64,000 nucleotides of DNA. Source: Sorex araneus. Its lineage: Eukaryota; Chordata; Mammalia; Eulipotyphla; Soricidae. The position numbers and the translations under genes were made by a program. The notes under the pieces were generated by a model. That model was not told where the DNA came from. It saw only the letters and a program-made list of their open reading frames with translations, and did not search any database. Shown here one piece after another: positions 11,381 through 23,480 of this stretch (positions within the stretch are counted from its first letter, which is position 1; each line of letters opens with the position of its first letter). Where the stretch lies: positions 213,972,689 to 214,036,688 of the forward strand of contig NC_073302.1 of assembly GCF_027595985.1 (NCBI RefSeq). The letters are read 5' to 3'.

Positions 11381-12443
11381 TGTAGGATAATTTAGGTTTA
11401 TTGGGTTGTTCCCATCAAAGTGCTTCCATTCCTCTGTGTTTATTTGTAACTGCTTCCTTTGTGTTCTCTTGATTTGTAATTTTGTTTTTCTTTTCTTGAG
11501 TCCTTTTCATAGTTTATTCAGAGCCTTGTCCTTTTGTATGGACACAGGAAAACTGTAGCAAAAGCTATGCTTTGTAACCTGGGAGTCATTTGACTCTACA
11601 TGGTATTTTCCTCCTGGGCATCTGTTCTCTCAACCTAAGCCTCAGCTGCCCTCACTTCCTAGCATGCCCAAAAGCAGGGTCCCGCTGAGGGACTGGATGG
11701 AAAAAGGGCAAGCAGTGAGATATGTGCTACCCTGGCATCGAGATGGGCCTGGCCAAAGTGCCTAATGCTTAACTATAAGTTAAGAGCTTGGTCATGGACA
11801 AATGCTGTCATGATCCAAAAGTAATAACTAGATTGGGACCCTGCAAGGGTTAGGAATGATTATTCTGGTCTGAGTGCTGTAGTCTGAGTCTGTGGCAAGA
11901 TGTTCCCAGGAGAACTGCCCTATAAGCCTCAATGTATCTCTTACTGTGCCTATACAAAAATAACTAATACTAATATTGAGATGCTAATTAAGATGCTGGG
12001 AGGAGGTGAATGGTGAATGCCCCTAGGTGGTATTTCCTTTGAGCCTGGTGGGCCCTCAGGAAGGGCTTTCTTATGTTGATTTTGCTGGTTATAGCTTGGG
12101 CCCAGAGAGACAAATAAGGGTGGAGAGAGGAGTGGAAGAGGAACAGAATCCAGAGAGCAGGGATGAAGTAATGAGGAGCTAGGGAGGAAGAATGCTGGGG
12201 GAGAGAGAGGAGAGAGGAGAAATGGGGAGCTCAGAGAGACTGGAATAGGCGCATGGAGAGAACGGAATAAACAGCATTTGATCAATCAACTGACTTGGCC
12301 CTCCTTTCCTCTTCTGTCTGCCCCATGGCCTGGGCCACCCCTGCTGGATGAGCAGCCAGTGACTGAACCTTCAAACCCGGGCGGCTGACGAGGAGAGCTG
12401 CCAGGGCTCTCCCCCAGCCGCACCCTGGCAGATGTTTTTTACA
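11381..12443 (+). mobile_element. Solo LTR, copy 1 of a four-copy family, nested in L1
   Basis: It begins TGTAGGAT and ends TTTTTTACA, so it has TG...CA ends, and 'tttatc' is duplicated exactly at 11375-11380 and 12444-12449. A 6-bp duplication is typical of class II (ERVK-like) integration. A poly-A signal is seen at 'cggaataaacagc' (about 12262). The 5' half matches the reverse complement of 27.9-28.35 kb and 51.0-51.49 kb; the 3' half is more diverged. The L1 3' UTR resumes on both sides. Antisense ORFs at 11950-12476 are not coding. Confidence 0.9.
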
Positions 12444-14814
12444 TTTATCTGCTACCCTCCACCCCCTCACACACACTTGTGATAATTACCAACCATTGGA
12501 CCTGTTATCCTGACACTTGTTTTCCTTGGCCTTCAATATTAATCTCAAACTATTTTTTTATATCCTACAAGTGAATGCAGTCATTCTATGTCTGTTCCTC
12601 TCCTTCTGACTTATTTCACTCAGCATGATACTCTCCATATCCATTCATTTACAGGTAGATTTCCTGACTCATTTTTCCTAACAGCTGTGTAGTATTTCAT
12701 TATGTTCATGCATGATAGTTTCTTTATCCGGTCATCTTATCCCAGGGATTCAGGTTGTTTTCAGATTCTGGCTATTGTGAATAGTGCTGTTACCAACAGA
12801 GAAGTGCAAATGGTGTTTCTGCTGTGTTTTTGGGCCCCCAGCTATGTGCCCTAAAGTGGTGTTGCTAGGTCAAATGGAAGCTCAATTTCTAGTTTTTTGA
12901 GGAAGGTCCATATTGTTTTCCAAAAAGGATGGGCCAGAAGACATTCCCACCAGTAATGAATTAGAGTCCCTTTTCCCCTACATCTGCACCAGGATTGTTT
13001 GTTCTTGTTCGTTTGGATATGTGTCAGTCTCTGTGGTGTGAGATGGTAACTCATTGATTTTTTTATTTGTATCTCGATGATGAGTAGCGATGCAAAGTAT
13101 TTTTTCTTGCGTCATTCAAATTTCTTTTTTGAAGAAATTTCTTTTCATTTATTCTCCCCATTTCTTGATAGTGTTGGGTGTTTTCTCTAGTAAAGTTCTG
13201 TGCCTTGTATATCTTTGGTAATAATTCCTTATCAGTTGGATATTGCGTGAATTATTTTTCCCATTCGATGGGGTCTCTTTGAATCTTGTTCACTATTTAT
13301 TTTGGTGCAAAAGATTCTTAGTTTGATGTAATAACGATATTGTTTGTTAATCTTGGCTTCTACTTGCTTGGTCAATGGTGTTTTATCTTTAAAGATGCCC
13401 TTGTCTTCAATGCCATGAAGGGTTTTGTCTATACTTTCTTTCATGTACTGTATGGGTTTAGGTCTGTTGTTGAGGTTTTTAATCCATTTCAATATGACTT
13501 GTGTGCATGGCATTAGGTAGAGATCAGATTTTAGTTTTTTAATATGCAGAGCTCTAGTTTTCCCAGCACCACTGTTAAAGAAGATTTCCTTGCTCTATTT
13601 CATATTTCTTACTCTCTTATCAAAGATTAAGTGATCATATATCTAAGAGTCTGTGCCAAGATATTTAACTCTATTCCATTGTTCCATTCTGGTCTTTCTT
13701 TATTCTAATACCATGCTGTTTCAGTTACTACCAGTTTGTAGTACAGTTTGAAATTGGGGAAGGTGATGCCCCACTTCCTTTACCCAAGGATTGCTTTAGC
13801 TATTTGTGGGTGTTTTATTTTGTTACATATGAATTTCATGGTGTTTGACCTATTTTTTGCAAAATGTCATGGACATACCTATAGGAACTGCATTGAATCA
13901 GTATAATGCTTTGGGGAGTGTCAAATTCATTGACATTTTACTTGTGTCATGCACAGTGGACTTGTCTCCATTTCCCTGTGCCCTCTTTTATTTCTTGAAA
14001 TAACAATTTGTAGTTTTCTTTGTACAAGTCCTTTATATCCTTGTTTAAGCTGATTCCTGGGTACTTGATATTCTGAGGCACAAATGGAAATTGGGCTGTT
14101 TTTTAAATATCACTTTCTTCTCTTTCATTAGTTGTATACATATACATTTCTTATATAATACATTTCTTATATGTATATAATAAAGCCATGGACTTTGTGG
14201 TATTGATTTTGTAACTTACCACTGTACTATATCAACTTATTGTTTCAAACAGCTTTTTCAAAGAGACTTTAGGGTTCTCTAAGTATAGTATCCTGTCACC
14301 TCTCACCTAAATAGTGAGAGCTTGCCTTCTTCCTTTCCTACATAGATGCTCTTATTATCTTTTTTTTTTCACTAACCACATGGCAGGTACTTCCAGTACT
14401 GTATTGAATAGAAGTGGTGAGAGTGGACAACCTTGTCTTGTCCCAGATCTTAGAGGGAATATTTTTTGTTTTTCCCCATTGAGAATAATGTTTGCTGTGG
14501 GCTTGTGGTAGATGGCTCTAACTATATTTTGGAAAGTTATTTCAACTTCCACTTTGTTGAGAGTTTTTATCATAAACCAGTGCTGGATCTTATCAAATGC
14601 TTCCCTTGCATCTACTGATATGATCATATGTTATTTTTTTCCTTTTTATTGATATGAAGTGTTATGTTGATTGACTTGTGACTGTTAAACTATACTTGCA
14701 TCCCTGGGGTGAATCTTACTTGGTCATGGTGGATATTTTTTTGATGAGTCATTGGATTCTATTAGTATTTTCTTGGGGATCTTCACATCTGTTTTGATGA
14801 GGGACATAATCCTG

Positions 14815-14816
14815 TT

Positions 14817-14899
<83 letters not shown>

Positions 14900-14952
14900 C
14901 TCTTTGTTTCTCTCTTTGTTTCTCTCTTTTTTTCTTTCTCTCTTTCTTTCTT
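14815..14952. repeat. (CTTT)n microsatellite inside L1 ORF2
   Basis: About 30 mostly perfect CTTT units, with CTCTTTGTTT variants at the right end. It sits where the antisense L1 normally has a short T/C tract between the 'gggacataatcctg' and 'ttttggtatcagggtaata' segments. Confidence 0.95.
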
Positions 14953-16960
14953 GTATCTCTGCTTTTGGTATCAGGGTAATACTTGCCTCCTAGAAACTGT
15001 TTTGGAGTCTGTCTGTTTCTTTAATATCCTGGAAGAAGAGCTAGTAGTAGGTCCTTTTTAAAGGTCTCAAAGAATTCACTAGTGAATCTATCTGAACCTA
15101 GACTTTTGTTTAGTGGAAGACTTTTGATTACTGTTTCAATTTCCTTGATAGTGGTGCATCTGTTCAGGTATTCCAAGTCTTCTTGGTTCAACCTTGGGAG
15201 GTTATAGAAATCCAGGAACTTATCCATTTCTTCTAGGTTCTCTTGACTCATAGTGTACAGGCTCTCAAAATATCTCTGATGATCTTTTACATTTTTGTCA
15301 CTTTATTACATTTTTGTTGCTTTTTTTCTCTCTTTCTTTTTGAGTCTAGCTAGTGGTTTATGATCTTGTTTATTTTCTCAAAGAATTAGCTCTTGGTTTC
15401 ACTGATATTCTGAATCTTTTTTTTTGTCATTCAAGCGCATTGAAATTTTTGCCCTAAGTTTTATTAATTCTTTCCTCTTAACCTAGTTTAGGTTCCTTTT
15501 GTTGGTCATTTTCTAAGATCATAAGTTTTGAAATAAAGTTATTTATGTGGAACCTTTATTCCTTCCTAATGCATGCTTGCAAAGATATGAACTTTCCTCT
15601 TAACACTACTTTTTCTGTGTCCCACAAGTTCTGGTAGCTCATGTCCTCATTCTCATTTATTTACAGGAATCTTGATTTGTTCTTTGATTTCCTCTCTAAT
15701 TCAATGGTTGTTCAACAGTAATCTGTCTAATTTCCAGGTGTCTGATTTGATTATCCACTTTTGTGTGTGATTAACTTCCATTTTCAGTGCATCATGGTCT
15801 GAAAGGGTAATTGATAAAATTTCTATGGGCTTGATTTTATTGAGGTATGTTTTATAGCCCAGCATGTGATCTATGTTGAAGAATGTTCCATGTGCACTAG
15901 AGCAGAATGTGTATTTGGCATTTGGTGATGAAAAATCCTGTAAATATCTATGGACCCTCTCTATTCCCTTTCTTCCTTCAAGCCAGTACTCCCTTGCTAA
16001 GTTTTAGTCTCCTTGATGTATCAAAAGGTGACAAGGCAGTGTTGAAGTCTCCAACTACAATTGTATTGCTACCAATGTTCTACTTAAAACTCTTATCAGT
16101 TGTTTTAAGTATTTTGCTGACCCTTGATTAGATGTGTATATTTTTAAGAGTGTAATTTCTTCCTGATGAATATATCCCTTGTGTATAGAAATGTATTAAG
16201 ATGTGGCCTTCACTGTTTCTTCTAACGTTTTTCAGTCTATGGTGTCTGATACTAGTATGGCCACCCCAGCCATTTTTAACTAATTGTTTACTTGAAGAAT
16301 TGTTTACCAGCCTTTGACTGTTTTTACTATGACTGTATAAAGTGTTTCTTGTAGACAGCAGAATTTGGATTCAGATTTTTAATCCATTTTGCCACTCTGT
16401 CTCTTAATTGGTGTTTTTCTACTGCTGACATTGAAAGTGATTGTCATAGGGTTTGTGCTATCTTTCTGAAGTAGTTTGTTGCGTTTGTGGGGTTTGTCAT
16501 CTTATGATAGCCTCTTCAGTCCTTCTTATAAACTTGGTTTTGAGTATATACCGTTCATGAGTTGTGTTTATCCATGAAGTTGTATATTGTTCCTTCAAAT
16601 CTGAATGGGAGTCTAGCCAGGTAAAGTATTTTTGGTGAAATCATTTCATATATCCCACCATTGCCTTTAGACCCAGAGGGTTTCATCTGAAAATCTGTTG
16701 TAAATCTAAGGGTAGTTCCTTTGTATGAAATTTCCTTCTTTGACCTTGCTGCTTGCAGTATTGTTTCTCTACCTATGGTATTGTTCTGATTAAGATATGT
16801 CTTAAAGTCTTTTTATTAGGGTCTCTTTTAGATGGTATCTTCTGGGCTTCTTGAATATGGATTCCTGGGTCCTTCAGCTCTCAAAACTTCTCAGCAATTA
16901 TGTCTTAAATTATTACCATCTCACTGGAGTTGTCATCCTGTCCCACTGGACTCTGATGAT

Positions 16961-17131
16961 ATTTTTTTTCTTTTTGGGTCACACCCGGCAATGCTCAGGG
17001 GTTACTCCTGGCTCTGCACTTAGGAACTTCTCCTGGCAGTGCTAGGGGGACCATATGGGATGCTGGAAATCGAACCTGGGTCGGCCATGTGCAAGAGAAA
17101 TGTCCTAACCACTGTACTACCACTCCAGTCC
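16961..17131 (-). mobile_element. tRNA-derived SINE, A type, with 12-bp target duplication
   Basis: Complete antisense copy: poly-T, 'ctttttgggtcacacccggc', 'aatgctcaggggttactcct', 'gggaccatatgggatgctgg', 'aatcgaacctgggtcggcc', 'accactccagtcc'. 'gactctgatgat' occurs at 16949-16960 and again at 17132-17143, so it inserted into the L1 by target-primed retrotransposition. Confidence 0.97.
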
Positions 17132-18200
17132 GACTCTGATGATTTTTATGTTGTTCCTATGAATTTATTCCATGCATCTCTTATCCACCCTTGAGCTATA
17201 TTGAGATCTTTTCCATCTTCTGTTGATTCCTGGATTCTTTCTGCACCTCATCTTTAAGCTCACTGATTCTGTTTTTGGCTGTTGTCATTCTACTCTTAAG
17301 GGCATCCATTAAGTTCTTCATTTCATCTACTGAATTCTTTATTAATGACACTTCTGTTTGTAGTTTTTTTATTTCTGTCTCATTTCCTCCTGTATTTTAT
17401 TGGTGGTCCTCTCCACTGTTTCTTTCATATCCTTCTGTATTTTACTGGACATTTGTTCCTCTTTTCTTTTGAGCTAATTAAACATCCTCATTATTTTGTC
17501 TCTGAATTCTTTAACAGGGTATTCTTTGTTGGAGCTTCAAAATTCTTATTTTCATACACTACTCATAGTGGGAATGTGTATTATTTTTTCATGATGTCCG
17601 TGGTAGTATGAAGGTGTATCCTTTCAGTACACTATTGATGTTCCCCCTCTCTCTGGCAGGGAGGATTCTGTAGGAGTTTTGAGGATGGCCATTTCTTCTT
17701 TCCTATTCAAGGATATTACCTTCCTCTCTGGTGTTCCTGCGTGATGTGTGCGTGCGGCTTCTAATGCTGATCCAGCAGAAGTAAGTATTCTTTGGCCTGG
17801 ACTTACTGTTACTTTTAGATTGGGGATGGGTTCTTGTGTTCACTGTTGTTTTTATGAGTTTTGGGGCAATGTTGACTAATATAGGGACTGAAGGACTTTT
17901 GGCCTAATGTGTTCGGATAGCCAGGCTGCCCTTGTGAGAGTTCTACAAAGGAGCCAAGACGTGGGCCCAATGCACTACAGAGGGGAGATTAACTGGTGCT
18001 TGCATGAGTAGCTGCCCACTCCTTCCCACCCCTCCTGCCTACCCATATACCTGAAAGGGGGAGGGGGTCATGCTTGGCACTGATCCTGGAGTCACAGCTC
18101 AAGTCCCATCACTGGTTCCACACTTCTAAAGACATAGGAGTTTCCCTCGCACCTATATACTTCTCTGGGTGTCTGTGACTCACAGATCGCCACTGGTTGT

Positions 18201-20134
18201 TACTTTTATATCTTACACCAAATGTTGATTCAAACATGGTTTCGGTAGCAAAAAAGGAATTAGTGAAACACTAGTGAATTCAAATAGCACCTATGGTTTA
18301 TTCAATAGTAATGTGTGGAGATTAGTTTCTTTGGTTTGACAAATGTGAACTGTTACAATAATATATGCTGATATTAGAGGAAGATGGGTAGGTAATGTTT
18401 ATTATTTCAGCAACTTTCCAGTACTTTTTTCAAAATAAAATATAGTTTAAAATTATATTAACATTTTTATGTATTCATACTTGATTTTCTAGTTACAATT
18501 CTTTATCTGTGTCATTTCCCATTCCTCTGTAACATCATTTTATTGCATTTTTTTATAAAACTTCTTGTTTATATTGTATCCTTATGCATGTTCAGATAAC
18601 TTTACTGTTGCTCCATACAATTTTTTCACGTTTATGGTGGCAGGCACATCTTCCATAAATTATTGGAGCATTCATAGATTGCATTAGATCATATATACAT
18701 AATGGGAATATAAAAATGTATATTGGATTAATTCCAAATTACACATCAAAGTAATTTTTTGAGGCATGATAGATTTTGACAAAGCAAATCATCTTCACTC
18801 TTTCTTGATTTTTTTTTTACTATATGTAACAAAAATGTGTGTTTTTTGTGTATATGTGTTTTTGACTATATGTAACAAGGTAGCCAGAGATATTTATGTG
18901 CTCTCTAGTTATTAGATAAAAGGGCAAGTGAGTCATCTAACTCCAAAAGTATGACACATGACTTAAAAAATGCATCTTCAGATAGTAGAAAATAATATCT
19001 ACATTACATTAGCCATATCAAAAGTATCACATATTTAGAAATTAAAAAAGGAAAATGGGTTTATTTTTTTAGATATAAAGATCTGCTTTTTTCATTCTCC
19101 TAAATCATTCTCCGGACATCAGGAGAATTTTCTGTGCTCAGCTGTGTGCAAGGCCTTTCCTCAACTCTGAGACTGTCACTATTCACATATAACATCTTTT
19201 AAACATAACTTTATGTTTCTTATACTGAGTAAGAGAAATGTTTATAAGAACAAGGTAAAAATTCACCTCAACTATTGTTTACCAATATTTCCCTGCTAAC
19301 CAAAAACTGAATCATAAGAAACGAGGCATAAAATAAGTGACTTCATAGAAGCAAAATATGCCCTATCCACAAACTTCTTTCTGAGTCCAAACAGCAGGAT
19401 AGCTGTCAACACATGACTTGGATGAAGTTAATAAAGAAAGTGAACACTGATAAATCCATCCCTTGCACTACTTTAGAAGTTCTTCTCCTGAACTTGAAGG
19501 TATTTATGAAACTACTTCTCCAGCTTTTGTGTGCCTTCCCTTATTGGCAGATGTTAAAAATCAACCAATGGCAGTTGAATTAGAATTCCTTGTCCTTGAC
19601 ACCTCAAAGTACTTCTGTGTTTAGAGCACTAATGGAATACCGCATTGGCATATTAAAGCAAACTGATTTTCATGTACTGTTACTCTTGCCAACAGTGACA
19701 GGATACTTTAAGTCATAAACCAGGAAGAGTTTCTCCAATCATTCCTTGAAAATGGGAAAAAAAAGTGCAAATTTGTACATTTGAGCTTCCTTTACCATCC
19801 ATCTTGTCAAAAAGAAAATAGACACTGGAATCGAAATCAAGTCAAATGTGCTTCAGGAGATTGATAAGAAATAAGGTATGGTATATTTTTCATATTGAAG
19901 CATCAAAAGCAACTATTACTTCCCACTCTGCCTATTTTTCTCAGATTAGTGGTTCTGAAGGGGAAGTATGGAAGGTTCTATGAATGATAATATAGAAGTA
20001 CAAAGGGTAAAATAAAAATAAAACAACATCATTTGAGTACAAAAACATAGTATAAAGAATATATTATTTGTTAAGATATTACAGTATACAATTTATGTTT
20101 TTGCTATATATAATATTATGTAAAATGAAGTACT
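18201..20134. other. AT-rich intergenic-like stretch
   Basis: Nearly 2 kb without ORFs over 60 codons and without a repeat I can name. Right edge is the target duplication of the long repeat at 20148. Confidence 0.4.
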
Positions 20135-20147
20135 ACAGTTCAAATAT

Positions 20148-20677
20148 CACGAATCACAAAATCCCATTAATCACTGATTTCTCGGGCAGACTCAGTAACT
20201 CTCATTTCGTCCTTTCCCTGAGATCTTAGAAGTCTATGTCAACTTGGCCCTCCCAACGATGTTGCACTGGGGGCTCTTTCAGGGTCAGGAGAATGAGATC
20301 TAGCTTGTTACTGGATTTAGCATATGAATGCACCATGGGAAGCTTGCAAGGCTGTCCCATGTGGGCAGGAAACTCTCAGAAGATTGCCAGTTTCTCCAGA
20401 GGGAGAAGTAGGCTACAAGATACCTTGCTTTTAAGTCTCTCTCTGGATGTTGGCCATTGATGGGATTACACACACCTGGGTTCCTCTGCCAGTACCATCA
20501 TGCATGGGGCCTGTCCAAACGTGTGGAGAGGGGCCTCAAGCATGGCTGTAGCTAGGTTCTGGTGGTCTTAGGTTGCAGGGAGCTCTGCTTGGGATGGGAA
20601 GGGAAGCTGGAGCCCATCACCTCCGAGGGGCCCCAGGAAAGAGAGCCAGGTGTGCGGGCAAGAGACTCTCTGCCCGC
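20148..20677 (-). repeat. Long tail-sharing repeat with 13-bp target duplication
   Basis: The element is bounded exactly by 'acagttcaaatat' at 20135-20147 and 20678-20690. It has no poly-A or poly-T at either end. In plus orientation it runs from 'cacgaatcacaaaatccc' (the 3' end in the sense direction) to 'gcgggcaagagactctctgc' (the 5' end). The 5' end forms an imperfect inverted repeat (gcgggca.../...tgcccgc). Middle motifs match the other long repeats. The 74-codon ORF 20236-20460 is a shadow. Confidence 0.93.
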
Positions 20678-20690
20678 ACAGTTCAAATAT

Positions 20691-20830
20691 GCATTTAATT
20701 TATGTTTCTCTTATAAAAGCACTATAAAATAAAAACTGTGAGAGTATATGTAGATAATTTTCTAATAAAATAAAGAAATATGTTCAACTTTTAGACTTTT
20801 ATTCATTTATTGTTATTTAATTTCAGATTT
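20691..20830. other. Short AT-rich spacer
   Basis: Nothing recognised between two oppositely oriented long repeats. Confidence 0.4.
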
Positions 20831-20849
20831 GGTTGGTAGTTGGAAGTTA

Positions 20850-21348
20850 CCAACTAACGGGACATGGGGCTGAGATCTCCAGGCCTGCCAGGATTGGGAC
20901 TGGGCTTCCTCCACCCAGATCCCTCATTTTCCAGTAGTTTGGCAGCCATACCCACAAACCACCCCGGTGCCATATAATCTCATCGACGGCCAAGATCCAG
21001 AGACTATAAAATAAAGCTCCCAGAGGAGAGCGATACAATTCTCCCTGGAGTGTGGAACCTCATTCACAGCCACACAACCTCTTTATTTTTATTTTATTCA
21101 TTTATTCATTTATTTATTTATTTACTTACTTATTTATTTATTATTTATTTTCTTCCTGCATGGCAGAGCCTGCCAAGGTACCTGTGACGTATTTTATATG
21201 TCAAACACAGTAACAATAACATGCTTTTCCTGTTCCTGGAGTGAACAGATGCCATTTGGGCTACTAGCACACAACAGGGACAAATGAAGACATTACTGGT
21301 GCCTGCTTGAGCAAATCGATGAACAACAGGATGACAGTGATACAGTGA
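20850..21348 (+). repeat. Long tail-sharing repeat, sense, with TTTA insertion
   Basis: Sense order: 'ggggctgagatctccaggcc', 'cctccacccagatccctcat', 'ttccagtagtttggcagcc', 'cgacggccaagatccagaga', then a TTTA tract. It resumes at 'catggcagagcctgccaagg', 'cacagtaacaataacatg' and 'acattactggtgcctgcttg', with the tail 'caggatgacagtgatacagt'. It lacks the far 5' module. Confidence 0.85.
21081..21151. repeat. (TTTA)n microsatellite
   Basis: Imperfect TTTA/TTCA/TTAC units within the long repeat, replacing part of its middle. Confidence 0.9.
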
Positions 21349-22915
21349 ATATCAGATTATCTTATAGGTCTTTTATGTATGTGGTTTGTAGTGGAGAGAT
21401 GTTACACAGGTCAGTTGGGAAAAATCTGTGAAGCAAAATAAAGTATTTAACTAGTTAATAAAATATTATCTATTTGAAGAATGAATTTTGGTCAGTGTCA
21501 TAACCAGATGTGTTGCACTGTATAAACTGCTCATTCATCACCTTGACTATATGCCTTCTTTCTCAGCTAACAATATCATATTTCATTTAATATACCCCCC
21601 ACTATCATTATAATTTGCTCAAAAATATACATTTCCTTATTTTTTAAGAAAGTGATATGTTCCTTTCATTTCTAAGCTTAGCTGTAATATTTTAAAGAAG
21701 AAAATATTGACATATTCAAAGTAAAAAGAAAATAACTCTTAATTTTCTTTGGGGGGAGATCACTTTTTGAAATTCACCAGGGTGAGTTACTTTGAGAGCC
21801 ATGATATAATCCTCTACCTCCACCCCTGAAACTTCCAATAAGTCAGGTTGTCTAGTAAAATCTCATTACCGAAGAGCTCACTGTCCAAGCAAACACTTAT
21901 AGAAAAAAAAAGTAACGCTCATGACTGTCTGCCAATTGACACAGATTAACTGTTTGTATTCCAGAGTCCTGGTTCAATACTGGTGAGCTATGTAAAGTCT
22001 GTTACAGGTACAAAATTTAGAAAAAATTGAAAGATGATACATAGACAACCATAAGTTGCTGGATGCCAACACAAGTTGAAGAATTACCTAAAATTAATTT
22101 GGCTTAAAATAATATTTCTGGGAACTTTCTTAAACAAGTTTTAACATGTTACTACAGATACACTTGCATTTAAATGTGCAAGTTATTAAACTATTTTATT
22201 ACAATGTAGAAAAATGCTAAGGTATTATAAAGCCAAAATGCTAAGGTATTATAAAGCCATGTAAAAAAATTCATAGTTTGATCAGTTCTCCCTGTGTTCA
22301 ATCCAGGACACTAATTTAATTCAACCACAACGCTCTAGATTTTATTGTGGGAGGAGTTGGTTTAATTCCAGGAATCAATTCCTATTTTAAAAGTAAGGCT
22401 AAAATGTCTGGACTTCAGCCAGATGTTTCTAAGAGGAAGGTGACTAAAATGGTTGCTAATATTGTGGTGTATATTTTCCTCACCATTTCTCAAATTTCCA
22501 CCTTGAAGAATAAAAATGAAACTCACTTCAGAAGTCTTAAAAATTTAACATAATTCGAATTATAAAATCAACAATCTGTGGATGAGAAGAATTTGGAAAG
22601 AAAATAACTGTTATGGAGCATAGTTGTACTCTTGAGGTTATTAAATTAATATTTATTTACATATTGTGTGTACTCTGTAGTTATAATGATTTTAGCTAAA
22701 TTTTCTATTTTAACTTGTGGTCACTTAGGATCACCTTATATATTTTTGTTTCAGCATAATTTTGCTGAGTCTGCTTTCAATGATATTTTAATGTGTAACT
22801 TTGTGATTATAACTCAGTCAATTTTGAAGGAGAAACAGAAGAAAAATGATTATAAATCCCATTTTAATTATGATTAACATAAATACCTTTATCAATATTA
22901 ATAGTAAAAATGCTC
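21349..22915. other. AT-rich stretch
   Basis: No gene recognised. Includes the short tandem duplication at 22211-22258. ORFs at 22347-22553 and 22668-22877 show no recognisable domain. Confidence 0.4.
22211..22258. repeat. Perfect 24-bp tandem duplication
   Basis: The unit beginning 'aaaatgctaaggtattat' and ending 'aaagcc' occurs twice back to back without a mismatch, at 22211-22234 and 22235-22258. Confidence 0.97.
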
Positions 22916-22919
22916 AGAT

Positions 22920-23080
22920 TTGGGGCTCAAACAATAGGTGGGGTGCTTGTCTTGCACCTGGTGAACAAATTTCCATCAGAGCACCCCATATGGCCACCTC
23001 AATCCCTCTGGAACTGATATCTAAGTGAAAGCCAGGAGTCCACCCTGAAAACCACCGAGTATGAGCTCCCAATTTTTTTA
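22920..23080 (+). mobile_element. tRNA-derived SINE, A type, strongly diverged
   Basis: Head 'ggggctcaaacaataggtgg' and 'cttgcacctgg', middle 'gcaccccatatggcc', then 'agccaggagtccaccc' and a short T/A tail. Very degraded B box. Confidence 0.6.
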
Positions 23081-23164
23081 AAGGTCACATTTTATTATTT
23101 ACTACTTTATTATAACCTGTTATTTTGACAAATTATTGATTCTCTGGTAACTTTTACTTCCACG

Positions 23165-23245
23165 TGTATATATATATATATATAATAGATATATATAATA
23201 TAATTCAGAAATATGGTACATATATGTATATATATATATATATAA
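23165..23245. repeat. (TA)n microsatellite, interrupted
   Basis: Two TA tracts around a 'taattcagaaatatggtaca' spacer. Confidence 0.95.
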
Positions 23246-23327
23246 ATATTCCCAGTAATGTTTTTGTTACTGCTTAGCTCCCAGACTTTAAAAATCAGTG
23301 ATTGGTGAAATTACTTTTGGCACTTTT

Positions 23328-23480
23328 ATTTCTATTACAATTGTTACATAATTTTTATCTTTATATACTACTGTATAAACCTGTTTCATGCATTTTTGAC
23401 ACATATTTCTATTATAATTGCTACATAATTTCTATCTTTATATACTACGGTATAAACCTATTTCATGCAGGGCAGGTGAA
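23328..23480. repeat. 77-bp tandem duplication
   Basis: The segment starting 'atttctattacaattgttac' at 23328 recurs at 23405 as 'atttctattataattgctac'. Both run through 'ctttatatactac' and 'gtataaacct' to 'tttcatgca'. A few substitutions separate the copies. The overlapping ORFs (23302-23517 and 23418-23615) owe their similarity to this duplication and are not supported as genes. Confidence 0.95.

Larger units (their letters stand above)
11027..18200 (-). mobile_element. Nearly complete L1 retrotransposon, antisense, degraded
   Basis: Read on the minus strand it contains a 5' UTR-like region (about 18200-17630), an ORF1-like coiled-coil-rich stretch (about 17620-16500) and ORF2 (about 16450-12640). 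The 3' UTR (12640-12444 and 11380-11027) ends in poly-A. ORF2 landmarks: the endonuclease start region near 16440-16250; an ORF at 15251-15021 containing 'NLPRLNQEDLEYLNR'; reverse-transcriptase motifs at 14627-14355 ('[11 protein letters not shown]', '[14 protein letters not shown]'); the C-terminal 'HYWWECLLAHPFWKTIW' at 13054-12851. Frames are broken by many stops. It carries a nested LTR (11381-12443), a SINE (16961-17131) and a CTTT microsatellite. All short ORFs here are fragments or shadows. Confidence 0.9.
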
